Assembly: GCA_019694555.1 (NCBI GenBank)
Contig: JAIBBS010000046.1
Span: forward strand, 1-48,211
DNA from: Nannocystaceae bacterium
GTDB taxonomy: Bacteria > Myxococcota_A > Polyangia > Nannocystales > Nannocystaceae
Direction: 5' to 3'
Length of the DNA stretch: 48,211 nt
Shown: positions 8,558-16,193 of the stretch, piece after piece
Position numbering within the stretch: position 1 is the stretch's first letter
How the letters are laid out: every line of letters starts with the position of its first letter
The notes under the pieces: generated by a model
Database searches by the model: none
What the model was told of the DNA's origin: nothing
The model's input: the letters and a program-made list of their open reading frames with translations, nothing else
Translations under genes and position numbers: made by a program

Positions 8558-9397
8558 GGCCACGGTGCAGTCGAGCAGATCGGTGTCGTGGTCGCGGACC
8601 ACGACGGTGGTGGTGCCTTCGTCGTAGACGCGGCCGAACGAGTTGTCGCCCGCGCCGAACTCGATGAAGGTGAAGCGACGGCCGCTGACGCCGTCGTGCA
8701 GCGTGTAGACGTTGATCTCGCCGCCATCGACGCGATCGAACGCCTCGGCCGCGGTGGTGACGTCGTCGTGGGCCGACTCGTGCACCGCGTCGACGATCTG
8801 CGCCTCGCGCAGGGCATCGATCGCGTCGCCGGCGTGCAGCACGACGTGCGACTCGATCGCCACGCGCGGGTTCTCGAGCAGCTCGACCAGCATGGTGCCG
8901 AACACGCAGCCCGTCGGCGGCGCGCACTCGCCCGACTCGCACGCGGCGCGCATGCGGAAGCGGCCGCGACCGCGCGCGTCGTGGGTGCCGACCACGACGA
9001 GGTAGTCGCCGGCGTCGTCGAGCTCGAGCGCGCGCAGCCGCGGCAGGCGGCCCCAGCCCGAGTCGTCGTCGAACGCGATCGCGTCGGTGCCCCAGCCCGC
9101 GTTGGTGTGCGGGCCGTACACGAACAGGGTCGCGTCGAGCTTCGCGGCCGAGCCGGCGTGGGTCAGCTCGAGCGTGACGACCGCGCCCTCGCGCACGGCC
9201 AGGGGATACCCGTGGAACTGCAGGTCCTCGGTGAAGCGCTCGTCGCGATCGGCACCGAAGGCCAGCGCGTCGTGCATCGTCACGTGGTCCGCGGCGTCGG
9301 CCTTGCCGCTGCCCAGCGCGGGGCTCACGGCGTCGCCGCCGTCGGCGCTGTCACAGGCGAGGGCGAACAGGAGGGTGCAACCGAGCGTGCGACGCAT
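8552..9397 (-). CDS. Lipoprotein of unknown function
   Basis: A 281-residue lipoprotein with a short signal peptide ending at Cys15 (FALAC). Residues about 35-125 look like a beta-sandwich typical of bacterial pre-peptidase C-terminal-like domains: VTLELTHAGSAAKLDATLFVYGP and DDAGDYLVVVGTHD. The second half (about 135-280) has mixed alpha/beta structure with paired cysteines and no recognised active site. The first half suggests an adhesive or stabilising extracellular module; the second half is unassigned. ATG at 9397 is chosen because upstream in-frame starts would bury the signal peptide. A structured inverted repeat lies immediately upstream. Confidence 0.82.
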   Translation of the reverse strand: MRRTLGCTLLFALACDSADGGDAVSPALGSGKADAADHVTMHDALAFGADRDERFTEDLQFHGYPLAVREGAVVTLELTHAGSAAKLDATLFVYGPHTNAGWGTDAIAFDDDSGWGRLPRLRALELDDAGDYLVVVGTHDARGRGRFRMRAACESGECAPPTGCVFGTMLVELLENPRVAIESHVVLHAGDAIDALREAQIVDAVHESAHDDVTTAAEAFDRVDGGEINVYTLHDGVSGRRFTFIEFGAGDNSFGRVYDEGTTTVVVRDHDTDLLDCTVAG

Positions 9398-9410
9398 CGG
9401 CGCGCCGCTT

Positions 9411-9468
9411 CGCAAGCCGCGTACCAGCGCCGGCGAAGCGCCGGCCCGAGATCCGCCGCAGGCTTGCG
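9411..9468. repeat. Composite stem-loop in intergenic region
   Basis: An 8-bp outer stem CGCAAGCC (9411-9418) / GGCTTGCG (9461-9468) encloses a 7-bp GC-only hairpin GCCGGCG-AAG-CGCCGGC (9429-9445). It lies between the end of the endopeptidase gene (9518) and the start of the lipoprotein (9397), both on minus. It could be a terminator without U-tract, or a structured leader or mRNA processing site for the lipoprotein. The GCCGGCG/CGCCGGC stem recurs at 12483-12501. Confidence 0.55.
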
Positions 9469-9517
9469 TGCGCGGGCGCGTCGAGGTGGCGACGACTGTC
9501 GCCACGGCCGCCCGCGA

Positions 9518-10711
9518 TCAGTCCTCGCAGCGGGCCTGGTCCTTGGGGCAGCGCACGCGCACGTGGATGTGGATCAGGTGACCCTCCTCGTGGCGCACGA
9601 CGCCGTTGTTGGTGTTGCGCGCGCGCGGGTACTGGATCGCGGCCTCGAGCTCGTCCTTGGTCGCGCCGGCGTCCTTCGCAGCCTCGTACAGCCGCTTCTG
9701 CCGGCTGTAGTCGAGGAAGATGTACGAAGCGTCACCGTGATCGATGAACGACTTGATGAGGTGCCACGACGCGGTCCAGTCGATGTCCGCGGGTGAGTCG
9801 CTCTTGGGGCTCGCGCCCTTCTTCTTGGGCAGCCGGATGTCGACGTCGCGGCCCGACTGGTGCGAGCGATGGGGGCGGAAGCGGCCGCCGCGCTCGAGGC
9901 TGATCGCGCCGATGAGCAGCTCGCCGTCGTAGCCCGAGCGCTGCCGCCACGCCGACACCGCCTGCTGCAGGTGCAGGATCGTGTGGCTGCTGCCGAAGGA
10001 TTCCTCGGGCCGGCGCACGGTGTACAGCTCGCTCTCGGGCAGCTGGACCCCGCCCGAGAGGCGGCCGCGGTTGGGCGAGCCGATCGAGACGCCGTCGGAG
10101 GGCACGTCGAACTCGGGCAGCACCACCTCGCCGGGGATCGCCACCGGGCCGCGCGGGTCGCCCGAGGTCACCGCGGCGACCTTGCGGAGCTTGGGGTTGG
10201 TGTACACGACCAGCGTCTGCCCGGCCTTGAACTTCCGCGGCACGTCGCGGTTCCAGCGGTGCAGGTCGCCCTCGGGCACGTTGAAGCGGTCGGCGATCTC
10301 CTGCCAGGTGTCGCCGCGCTTCACCTCGTAGCGGATCTTCTGCCGCGGCGGCGGGACCAGGCGCGCCCGGACCTTGAGCTCCCAGCCGGCCTTGAGCGTG
10401 CCGCTGCGCAGCACGCGATTCCACGACACCAGCTCGGCCTTGGTCACGCCGTAGCGGGCGGCGATGTCCTCGACCGACTCGTAGGGCACGACCCGGTGCT
10501 TGACCAGGGTCCGCTCGGCCTTGGGCCCGGGGCTGCCGCTGCGGTCGCTGGTCGCCGCGTCGTCGTCGACGTCCGCGCTGCCCGCGGCCTGGGCCGGGGC
10601 GCCCACCAGCCACAGCGCCGCGCCCAGGATCACCGTCCGCCAGCCCGAGGCGGGCTGCCCCCCGAACGCGTTCGTTCGGGGTGCGGGACGGTGGCCGGTA
10701 CGGTGCGGCAT
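9518..10711 (-). CDS. LysM-containing MepA-type murein endopeptidase
   Basis: A 397-residue exported protein. A signal peptide ends near residue 43 (GAPAQA-A). Two LysM domains follow (about 70-115 and 125-168), then a C-terminal domain of the penicillin-insensitive murein endopeptidase (M74, LAS metallopeptidase) family. Zinc ligands are visible in HRSHQSGRDVDIRL (about residues 277-292) and in EEGHLIHIHVRV (about 375-387). The expected activity is cleavage of D-Ala-meso-DAP crosslinks in peptidoglycan, with LysM targeting to the wall; E. coli MepA itself lacks LysM. ATG 10711 is chosen: the GTG at 10735 lies almost inside the predicted -10 element. Confidence 0.92.
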   Translation of the reverse strand: MPHRTGHRPAPRTNAFGGQPASGWRTVILGAALWLVGAPAQAAGSADVDDDAATSDRSGSPGPKAERTLVKHRVVPYESVEDIAARYGVTKAELVSWNRVLRSGTLKAGWELKVRARLVPPPRQKIRYEVKRGDTWQEIADRFNVPEGDLHRWNRDVPRKFKAGQTLVVYTNPKLRKVAAVTSGDPRGPVAIPGEVVLPEFDVPSDGVSIGSPNRGRLSGGVQLPESELYTVRRPEESFGSSHTILHLQQAVSAWRQRSGYDGELLIGAISLERGGRFRPHRSHQSGRDVDIRLPKKKGASPKSDSPADIDWTASWHLIKSFIDHGDASYIFLDYSRQKRLYEAAKDAGATKDELEAAIQYPRARNTNNGVVRHEEGHLIHIHVRVRCPKDQARCED

Positions 10712-10738
10712 GCGTCGCCCCGGATCACGGGGCACGCC

Positions 10739-10768
10739 ACGCTAGCCCACGATCGTCGCGACGGGCAA
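10739..10768 (-). promoter_or_regulatory. Predicted sigma-70-like promoter of endopeptidase gene
   Basis: On the minus strand, TTGCCC (10768-10763), an 18-nt spacer, then TAGCGT (10744-10739), placing a start site near 10732 and a leader of about 20 nt before ATG 10711. Phased T-tracts (10795-10799, 10804-10810) lie about 30-40 bp upstream of the -35 and may bend the DNA. Confidence 0.5.
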
Positions 10769-10855
10769 GGCACCCCGGTGCGGATCGAGTCGAGTTTTTC
10801 GGGTTTTTTTGGTGCGCGCTGGCACCAACTGGGTGGATCCGCGCCGCGCGACGGA

Positions 10856-11812
10856 TCAGCCCGCGGGCTTGGTGTCGGACGCGGGCGCAGCAGGTGCGTC
10901 GGCGAGGCCGAGCACACCGAGCACCTCGGGATAGACGCGATCGGCGAAGTACTCCGAGCCCGCCATCGTGAAGTGGATGCGATCCTCGGCGCGGATCGGC
11001 TGCGGCTTGCGGCTGCTGCCGACCTTCGCGTTGGCGAGCAGCTCGCCGGAGTCGTCGGTCACCATCGGTGCGGTGTCGACGTAGGTCTCGCCGCGCGCGA
11101 CCACGGCATCCTTTTGGATCGCGCGGATGACCTCGAGCTTGGTCTCGAGCGAGCGCAGGCCCATGGTCGGCAGGCCCAGCCACACCACCTTGCGCGTGTC
11201 GTCGTCGATGTCGGCGAGGAAGGCGTCGACGCGGGCGCGGTAGTCGGTCTTCCACGCCTCCTCGTCGGCCCACGGCACGCGCTTGCCCTTCTTCTTGGCC
11301 GGCGTCATGTCCTGACCGTCGTTGCCGCCCATGATGACGACGACGAGATCGGGGCTGCGCGCCTCGACCTGCTTCTTGGCCTCGGCGGGCCAGTCGAAGA
11401 AATCCGGCCGCGCCAGGCCCGAGGCGCTCTTGCCCTTGCGGAAGCACTCGATCTCCGGGTGCGCGTCGAGCTTGCGCTCGAGCAGCGCACCGAAGCCGGT
11501 CGCCGCGAGGCTGTCGCCGAGGATCAGCACCTTGCGCGGACCCGCGGGCGCAGCCGGCGTGGGCGGGGCCTCCGGCTCGGGCTCGGGCTCGGGCGTCGGG
11601 GTCGCCTTCGCGAGGGTGGACTCCGCGGCCGGACTCGTCGCGGGCTTGCTCGCGTCGGGCGCCGGCGACGGCGCCGCGGCCGATGCCGGCGCAGGGCCGG
11701 GATCGTCGGTCGCAGCGGGCGCGGACGCCGGCTCCGCACGACAGGCCATCGAGAGCGCGCCCAGCAGCGCGAACGCAGCGGGAGCACGGAGGGTCATCGA
11801 GATCGCTCGCAT
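10856..11812 (-). CDS. SGNH-hydrolase lipoprotein, DUF459-like
   Basis: A 318-residue lipoprotein: signal peptide with lipobox ending at Cys24 (LSMAC), a Pro/Ala/Glu-rich stalk to about residue 95, then an SGNH-fold domain. Catalytic signatures are the nucleophile block LILGDSLAATGFG, the block GKSASGLARPDFFDWP typical of DUF459, the oxyanion Asn in IMGGNDGQD, and the C-terminal catalytic His in EDRIHFT. DUF459 proteins are SGNH-family proteins often near envelope glycan genes, so acyl-ester hydrolysis or transfer on a cell-wall or exopolysaccharide substrate is likely. An in-frame ATG at 11797 is an alternative start that would still keep the signal peptide. Confidence 0.88.
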   Translation of the reverse strand: MRAISMTLRAPAAFALLGALSMACRAEPASAPAATDDPGPAPASAAAPSPAPDASKPATSPAAESTLAKATPTPEPEPEPEAPPTPAAPAGPRKVLILGDSLAATGFGALLERKLDAHPEIECFRKGKSASGLARPDFFDWPAEAKKQVEARSPDLVVVIMGGNDGQDMTPAKKKGKRVPWADEEAWKTDYRARVDAFLADIDDDTRKVVWLGLPTMGLRSLETKLEVIRAIQKDAVVARGETYVDTAPMVTDDSGELLANAKVGSSRKPQPIRAEDRIHFTMAGSEYFADRVYPEVLGVLGLADAPAAPASDTKPAG

Positions 11813-11834
11813 GGGCGGGGGGCTTCGACTCGGG

Positions 11835-11840
11835 ACGCTA
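11835..11840 (-). promoter_or_regulatory. Predicted -10 element (TAGCGT)
   Basis: Minus-strand TAGCGT identical to the -10 of the endopeptidase promoter. The start site would be near 11828, about 16 nt before ATG 11812. The matching -35 position (about 11858-11864) falls inside the palindrome 11854-11877. Confidence 0.45.
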
Positions 11841-11853
11841 GCGGCTCGGCGTG

Positions 11854-11877
11854 CCGGTTGCGAAATTTTCGCACCGG
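11854..11877. promoter_or_regulatory. Operator-like palindrome over the -35 region
   Basis: CCGG-t-TGCGAAA-t-TTTCGCA-CCGG: an 11-bp two-fold symmetric site with one unpaired T on the left and an AT-rich centre that stands out in this GC-dominated DNA. It overlaps the predicted -35 of the DUF459 gene, a typical repressor position. The regulator is not identified. Confidence 0.55.
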
Positions 11878-12055
11878 GGCGCGCCGCGTCCGGCCGGCCT
11901 CGCGTGTAGCCGACAATCGGCACGGCCACAACCCGGCCGGCGCGGCCGCGCGCAGGCTCCAGCGGCCCGCGCGAGGCCGTCGGGTCGGCAACCGCGCAGC
12001 TGGCCAAGGCCGCCGTGCGGTGGGAGACTGGTCGGACCTCGGAAGGTCGCTGCCC

Positions 12056-12481
12056 ATGCGTGACTCGCTCCTCACCTCCCTGACTCGTTGGCGTACGGCT
12101 CGGCGCGCAGTGCTCGGCGCGATCGTGGTCGCAGGTGCCGTCGCCACTTCGACCGCGGTGATCCGCTCGGTCGCACTGCACGATTGCCATGGCGGCGCGG
12201 TCGACCGCGCGTACACGTACAGCGGCATCGGCGTGGTCATCGAGCGTGGTGAGGACGCGGTGCTCGTGAAGCAGGTGCTGCCGGGCTCGCCGGCCGAGGG
12301 TGTGCTGCACGCGGGCGCGCGGCTGGTCTCGGTCGACGGTGAGGTGCCGGCGACGGTCGATGCGTGGGCGTCGGCGATCCGCGGTGCACCGGGCACGAGC
12401 GTGGAGCTCGAGGTCGGGTACCCGTGCGGTGGGCACAAGACGGTGGTGATCGCGCGCGACATCGTGCGCATGCGGTATTGA
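12056..12481 (+). CDS. Membrane-anchored PDZ-domain protein
   Basis: A 141-residue protein with one N-terminal hydrophobic helix (about residues 18-38, signal anchor) and a PDZ-like domain from about residue 55 to 135: GIGVVIERGEDAVLVKQV, then PGSPAEGVLHAGARLVSVDG, the classic second PDZ block. It lacks a protease domain, so it is probably an adaptor or chaperone-like periplasmic protein rather than a DegP/HtrA protease. The ATG is preceded by GGAAGGT about 9 nt upstream. It converges on the phosphofructokinase gene across a pair of hairpins. Confidence 0.85.
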   Translation: MRDSLLTSLTRWRTARRAVLGAIVVAGAVATSTAVIRSVALHDCHGGAVDRAYTYSGIGVVIERGEDAVLVKQVLPGSPAEGVLHAGARLVSVDGEVPATVDAWASAIRGAPGTSVELEVGYPCGGHKTVVIARDIVRMRY

Positions 12482-12482
12482 G

Positions 12483-12532
12483 GCCGGCGACGGGCGCCGG
12501 CAGAGGGAAGCACGCGCGGCGTTCTTCCCTCT
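12483..12532. terminator. Tandem hairpins between convergent genes
   Basis: First hairpin GCCGGCG-acggg-CGCCGGC (12483-12501); second AGAGGGAAG (12502-12510) with CTTCCCTCT (12524-12532), 9 perfect pairs and a 13-nt loop. The right arm of the second includes the start of the minus-strand stop codon (12531-12533). It probably ends transcripts of both the PDZ gene and the phosphofructokinase gene. Confidence 0.65.
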
Positions 12533-13886
12533 ACACGAAGCGCGGTTGACCCGTCGTCTCCGTGACCGCGAGCCATAGATCGCGGTCCGGATCGATGCGG
12601 CGGGTCGACGACAACACCAGCGGCAAGGGCACGTGCGTGAAGCTGCCGTGCCAGCGGCCGACCATCACGTCGGTCTTGCCGGCCATCGCGGCGTGGACGG
12701 CCGAGCGGGCGAGCTGATCGCAGAACACGGCGTCCATCGCGTTGGCCGGGACGCCGCGGATCATGTAGCTGGGGTCGATGTACTTCAGCGAAAACGGCAC
12801 GCCGAGCTCGCGGAAGTGGGCGCTGATGCGCTGCTCGAGCTTGCGACCGATGTCCATGCTCGCGTCGGCGAAGCGCAGGTTGCCGGACGCGTCGTGGCTG
12901 ACCTGCTCGGCCATCACCTTGCCGCAGCCCTCGGCCACGACCACGACCGCGTGACCGCGCGCGGACAGGCGCCACTGCAGGTGCGCGAGCAGGCCCGCGG
13001 GACCGTCGAGTCGGAAGTGCACCTCGGGCACCAGGCACACGTTGACGTCGCGGCTGGCCAAGGTCGCGTGCGCTGCGATGAAGCCGGCCTCGCGACCCAT
13101 CAGCCGCACCAGCCCGATGCCGCCCTGGGCCGAGGTGGCCTCGGTGTGCGCCGCGTCGATGGCGACGCGCGCCATCGCGACCGCGGTCTCGAAGCCGAAG
13201 GTCTTGTCGACGAAGTCGATGTCGTTGTCGATGGTCTTGGGCACGCCCACCACCGCGAGCCGCACGCCGCGTTCGTGCGCGCGCTCGGCCAGCGCGTGCG
13301 CGCCACGCATCGATCCGTCGCCACCGATCACCAGCAGCGCGTCGACGCCCAGCGCGCCCAGGCGATCGAGCATCGTGTCGATGTCACGCGGACCTCGCGA
13401 GGTGCCCAGCATCGAACCGCCACGCGCGTGGATGTGCCGCACGGCCTCGGGATCCAGCTCGATCGGCGCCAGGCCGGTGGCCGGGTCGAGCCCCGCGTAG
13501 CCGAAGCGGATCCCCAGCAGACGGCGCACGCCGTAGCGGTGCCACGCGTGCAGCACCAGCGAGCGCACGACGTTGTTGATGCCCGGGCACAGCCCGCCGG
13601 CGGTGAGCACCGCGAGCGTGGTGCGGCCGGGGTCGAAGAAGATGTGCTCGCGCGGCCCGGCCTTCTCGAACGCGCGCGACGGCTGCGGCGTGGCGCCCTC
13701 GAGGAACTCGACCTCGAAGAGCACGCGCTCGCGGTCGTCGACGTAGTCGGGGATCTCGTCGCCGGGTGCACTCGACAGCTGCAGCGGCGACGCCACCGTG
13801 CACGGTCCGAGATCGCGTGGGCGCCAGGGCGGCGGCGGCCAGTGGCTGTCGTCCTTGGGTGACATCGGTCCTGCGATCCCCTGCAT
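12531..13886 (-). CDS. 6-phosphofructokinase, PfkA superfamily
   Basis: A 451-residue kinase of the PfkA superfamily, longer than the 320-residue bacterial ATP-PFK and closer to the 'long' group that includes plant, trypanosomatid and spirochaete enzymes. Motifs: TAGGLCPGINN in the nucleotide-binding loop, GGDGSMRGAH at about residue 187, and the catalytic PKTIDNDID at about residues 214-222. Within this superfamily GGDG (rather than GGDD) usually marks use of ATP and not pyrophosphate, so ATP is the likely donor. The first 75 residues are an N-terminal extension. ATG 13886 is taken as start; ATG 13865 is an alternative. It should act in glycolysis in the cytoplasm. Confidence 0.92.
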   Translation of the reverse strand: MQGIAGPMSPKDDSHWPPPPWRPRDLGPCTVASPLQLSSAPGDEIPDYVDDRERVLFEVEFLEGATPQPSRAFEKAGPREHIFFDPGRTTLAVLTAGGLCPGINNVVRSLVLHAWHRYGVRRLLGIRFGYAGLDPATGLAPIELDPEAVRHIHARGGSMLGTSRGPRDIDTMLDRLGALGVDALLVIGGDGSMRGAHALAERAHERGVRLAVVGVPKTIDNDIDFVDKTFGFETAVAMARVAIDAAHTEATSAQGGIGLVRLMGREAGFIAAHATLASRDVNVCLVPEVHFRLDGPAGLLAHLQWRLSARGHAVVVVAEGCGKVMAEQVSHDASGNLRFADASMDIGRKLEQRISAHFRELGVPFSLKYIDPSYMIRGVPANAMDAVFCDQLARSAVHAAMAGKTDVMVGRWHGSFTHVPLPLVLSSTRRIDPDRDLWLAVTETTGQPRFV

Positions 13887-14031
13887 ATCCGAGCGCGGCC
13901 GCGCGATGGAAGGCCGAGTTGTGCGCGCGTCCCCGGGGCGAGCACCGCAGCGCTTGCGCCCCGAAACGCGCGCGCCCGCGCCCCGACGAGCGGGGGCGGG
14001 CGCGGCGTGGTGCAGCGCGGCGACGGCCGCG

Positions 14032-16065
14032 TCAGACGCACTGCGCGTTGTCGGCGGCGTTGATGTTCGCCGGGCAGGCCATGCCCGCCGCGCACGAGCC
14101 GACATCGCCACAGAACTGGCACGACGCGACCGTCGCGTCGGCGCAGTCGGGATCGAGCACGCCGCAGCCACAGTCGCAGCCGTCCGCCGCGCCGTAGTAC
14201 GCGTCGTTGCAGGTCCACGCATCCGGGACCGCCACCGCGCACGTCCCGATGTTCGCCGGGTCGATGTCGGCCGGGCACGAGGCGCCGTTGGTGCACGAGC
14301 CGGTGTCGTCGCAGTAGTCGCACGCGTTGACGTCGTTGAGGACGCAATCGGGATCGATCAGGCCACAACCGCAATCGCAGCCGTCGTTGCCGCCGTAGTA
14401 GTCGATGTTGCAGGTCCAGACCGTGGTCGGATCGCACACGCCGTTGTCGGCCGCATCGATGACGCCCGGGCAACCACCACCGGTGTTGTCGCAGCTACCG
14501 GCGTCGTTGCAGAACTGGCACGACGCCGCCGTCGCGTCGGCGCAGTCGGGATCGACGATGCCGCAGCCGCAGTCGCAGCCGTCGTCGGCGCCATAGTAGC
14601 TGGGATTGCAGGTCCAACCCGGCACCGGGTTGCACACGCTGTTGGCGTTGTCCTGGATGTCCGCGCACGAGGTCGAGCACGCGCCGACGTCGTTGCAGTA
14701 CTGGCACTCGAGCACCGAGGCGCTGGCGCAGTCGCTGTCGACCACACCACAGCCGCAGTCACACGACCCGTCGCCGTAGTAGGCCGGGTTGCAGGTCCAG
14801 TTCGCGAGCGGATCGCAGGTCGAGTTGTCGTCGGGGTCGATCGCGCCGGGGCATGCGGGCTCGCCCTCGCTGCACGAGCCGGGGTCGTTGCAGAACTGGC
14901 ACGACGCCACGCTGGCGTCGGCGCAGTCGCTGTCGACCACGCCGCAGCCGCAATCGCAGACGCTGTCGCCGTAGAAGGCCGGGTCGCAGAGCCATCCCGG
15001 AGGCGCGCCGCAGTCGGCGTTGTTGTCGGGCGCGATCAGCGAGCAGTCGACGCCGTTCTCGTCGCACGAGCCCGCGTCGTTGCACGCGTCGCACGAGGCC
15101 GCGGTCGCATCGGCGCAGTCGGGATCGACGGTGCCGCAGCCGCAGTCGCAGACCGTGCCGTCGCCGTACAGCGTCGGATCACAGGTCCACAGGACCGACA
15201 GATCGCACTGCGTGGTGTCGTTGGGGTCGATGACGCCGGGGCAGCCGCCGCCGACCGCCGCGCTGCAGGAACCCGCGTCGTCGCAGTACTGGCAGGTCGC
15301 GATGTTGCCGTCGACGCAGTCGGGATCGACGATGCCGCAGCCGCAATCGCAGCCGTCGTTGGCGGCGTAGTAGTTCGGGTTGCAGGTCCACCCCGCGACC
15401 GGCCACGCGCACGCCTGCGCAGCGACGCAGATCATGCCATCGGGGCAGGTCTCGCCGGCTTCGCACGAGATGTAGCAGTCGGCGGTGCCGCTGCCGTCGA
15501 GGTCGGCACACGCGGCGCCCGCGGTCCCGCCGGGCGGCAACACCGGGCAGTCGTCCGCGGTCACGCAATCCTGCTGCGCGCACCAGCTGCCGCCGGGCAC
15601 ACCGCCTTGGATGCACGCCTCGGTGTCGGCGCAGACGGTGTCGTCGGGGAAGCAATCACCCCACGCTGCCTGCGGCCCGCCGGTGGTGCCGCTCGAGCCA
15701 CCGTCGGTGGTGCCACCGGTCGAGCTGCCGCCACCGGTCGAGCTGCCGCCACCGGTCGAGCTGCCGCCACCGCTCGAGCTCTCGGCCATGCCGCTCGAGC
15801 TGTCGCCCATGCCGCTGCTCGACGAGTCGACCGCGGTCGTGGCCGAGTCGGTCTCGCTGGTGGTCATCGTCGCGGTGGTCGTGGTGCCCGCGGAGGTGTC
15901 CGCGGAATCCGTGCCCTGGGTCGAGGTCTCGCCCACGGTGTTGCTCTCTTCGGAGCCACCGCTCGACGAGGTCGAATCCGCGGAGGTCGCAGAGGTGTCG
16001 TCGCCGGGGCAACCCAGCGGCAGTGCCGTGAGCAAGACGAGTCGGAGGCTTCGCGTGAATCGCAT
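14032..16065 (-). CDS. Lipoprotein with seven CDCGCG repeats
   Basis: A 677-residue lipoprotein. The signal peptide ends at Cys19 (PLGC), followed by about 110 residues of Ser/Thr/Gly linker including three copies of GGGSST. A Cys-rich segment (about 135-225) precedes seven tandem units of about 60-75 residues. Each unit starts WTCxxxYY and contains CDCGCGxxDxDCADA, a CxxCxDxGSC block and usually CP(G/A)xIDxxD. Roughly ten Cys per unit imply a heavily disulfide-bonded, extended surface stalk, or a metal-binding array. Such CDCGCG modules are frequent in Myxococcota exported proteins, but function is not known to me. ATG 16065 gives the signal peptide. Confidence 0.9.
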   Translation of the reverse strand: MRFTRSLRLVLLTALPLGCPGDDTSATSADSTSSSGGSEESNTVGETSTQGTDSADTSAGTTTTATMTTSETDSATTAVDSSSSGMGDSSSGMAESSSGGGSSTGGGSSTGGGSSTGGTTDGGSSGTTGGPQAAWGDCFPDDTVCADTEACIQGGVPGGSWCAQQDCVTADDCPVLPPGGTAGAACADLDGSGTADCYISCEAGETCPDGMICVAAQACAWPVAGWTCNPNYYAANDGCDCGCGIVDPDCVDGNIATCQYCDDAGSCSAAVGGGCPGVIDPNDTTQCDLSVLWTCDPTLYGDGTVCDCGCGTVDPDCADATAASCDACNDAGSCDENGVDCSLIAPDNNADCGAPPGWLCDPAFYGDSVCDCGCGVVDSDCADASVASCQFCNDPGSCSEGEPACPGAIDPDDNSTCDPLANWTCNPAYYGDGSCDCGCGVVDSDCASASVLECQYCNDVGACSTSCADIQDNANSVCNPVPGWTCNPSYYGADDGCDCGCGIVDPDCADATAASCQFCNDAGSCDNTGGGCPGVIDAADNGVCDPTTVWTCNIDYYGGNDGCDCGCGLIDPDCVLNDVNACDYCDDTGSCTNGASCPADIDPANIGTCAVAVPDAWTCNDAYYGAADGCDCGCGVLDPDCADATVASCQFCGDVGSCAAGMACPANINAADNAQCV
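15713..15766. repeat. Three perfect 18-bp tandem repeats
   Basis: The unit ccaccggtcgagctgccg occurs three times in a row (15713-15730, 15731-15748, 15749-15766) plus a degenerate partial copy, encoding GGGSST repeats in the lipoprotein linker. Slippage could change linker length in frame. Confidence 0.9.
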
Positions 16066-16193
16066 GGCTGAGCAGATCCTCGTTCGGGGTGGACGGAGTC
16101 CAACGGGCGTGGTTGCCCCGTGCGTAGCAGAGCCCGCGCGCGCTGGGAACCGGAGCGCGCCCGAGATTCGACTGTGCACGCAGTTTCACGCCG

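Noticed and set aside
10795..10830. T-runs next to a GGTGC/GCACC hairpin as a rho-independent terminator
   Set aside because: On the plus strand the T-runs precede the hairpin, and on the minus strand the hairpin is followed by A. Neither orientation gives hairpin-then-U.
15713..15766. Tandem repeats as a CRISPR array
   Set aside because: Units are contiguous 18-mers without spacers and encode GGGSST in frame.
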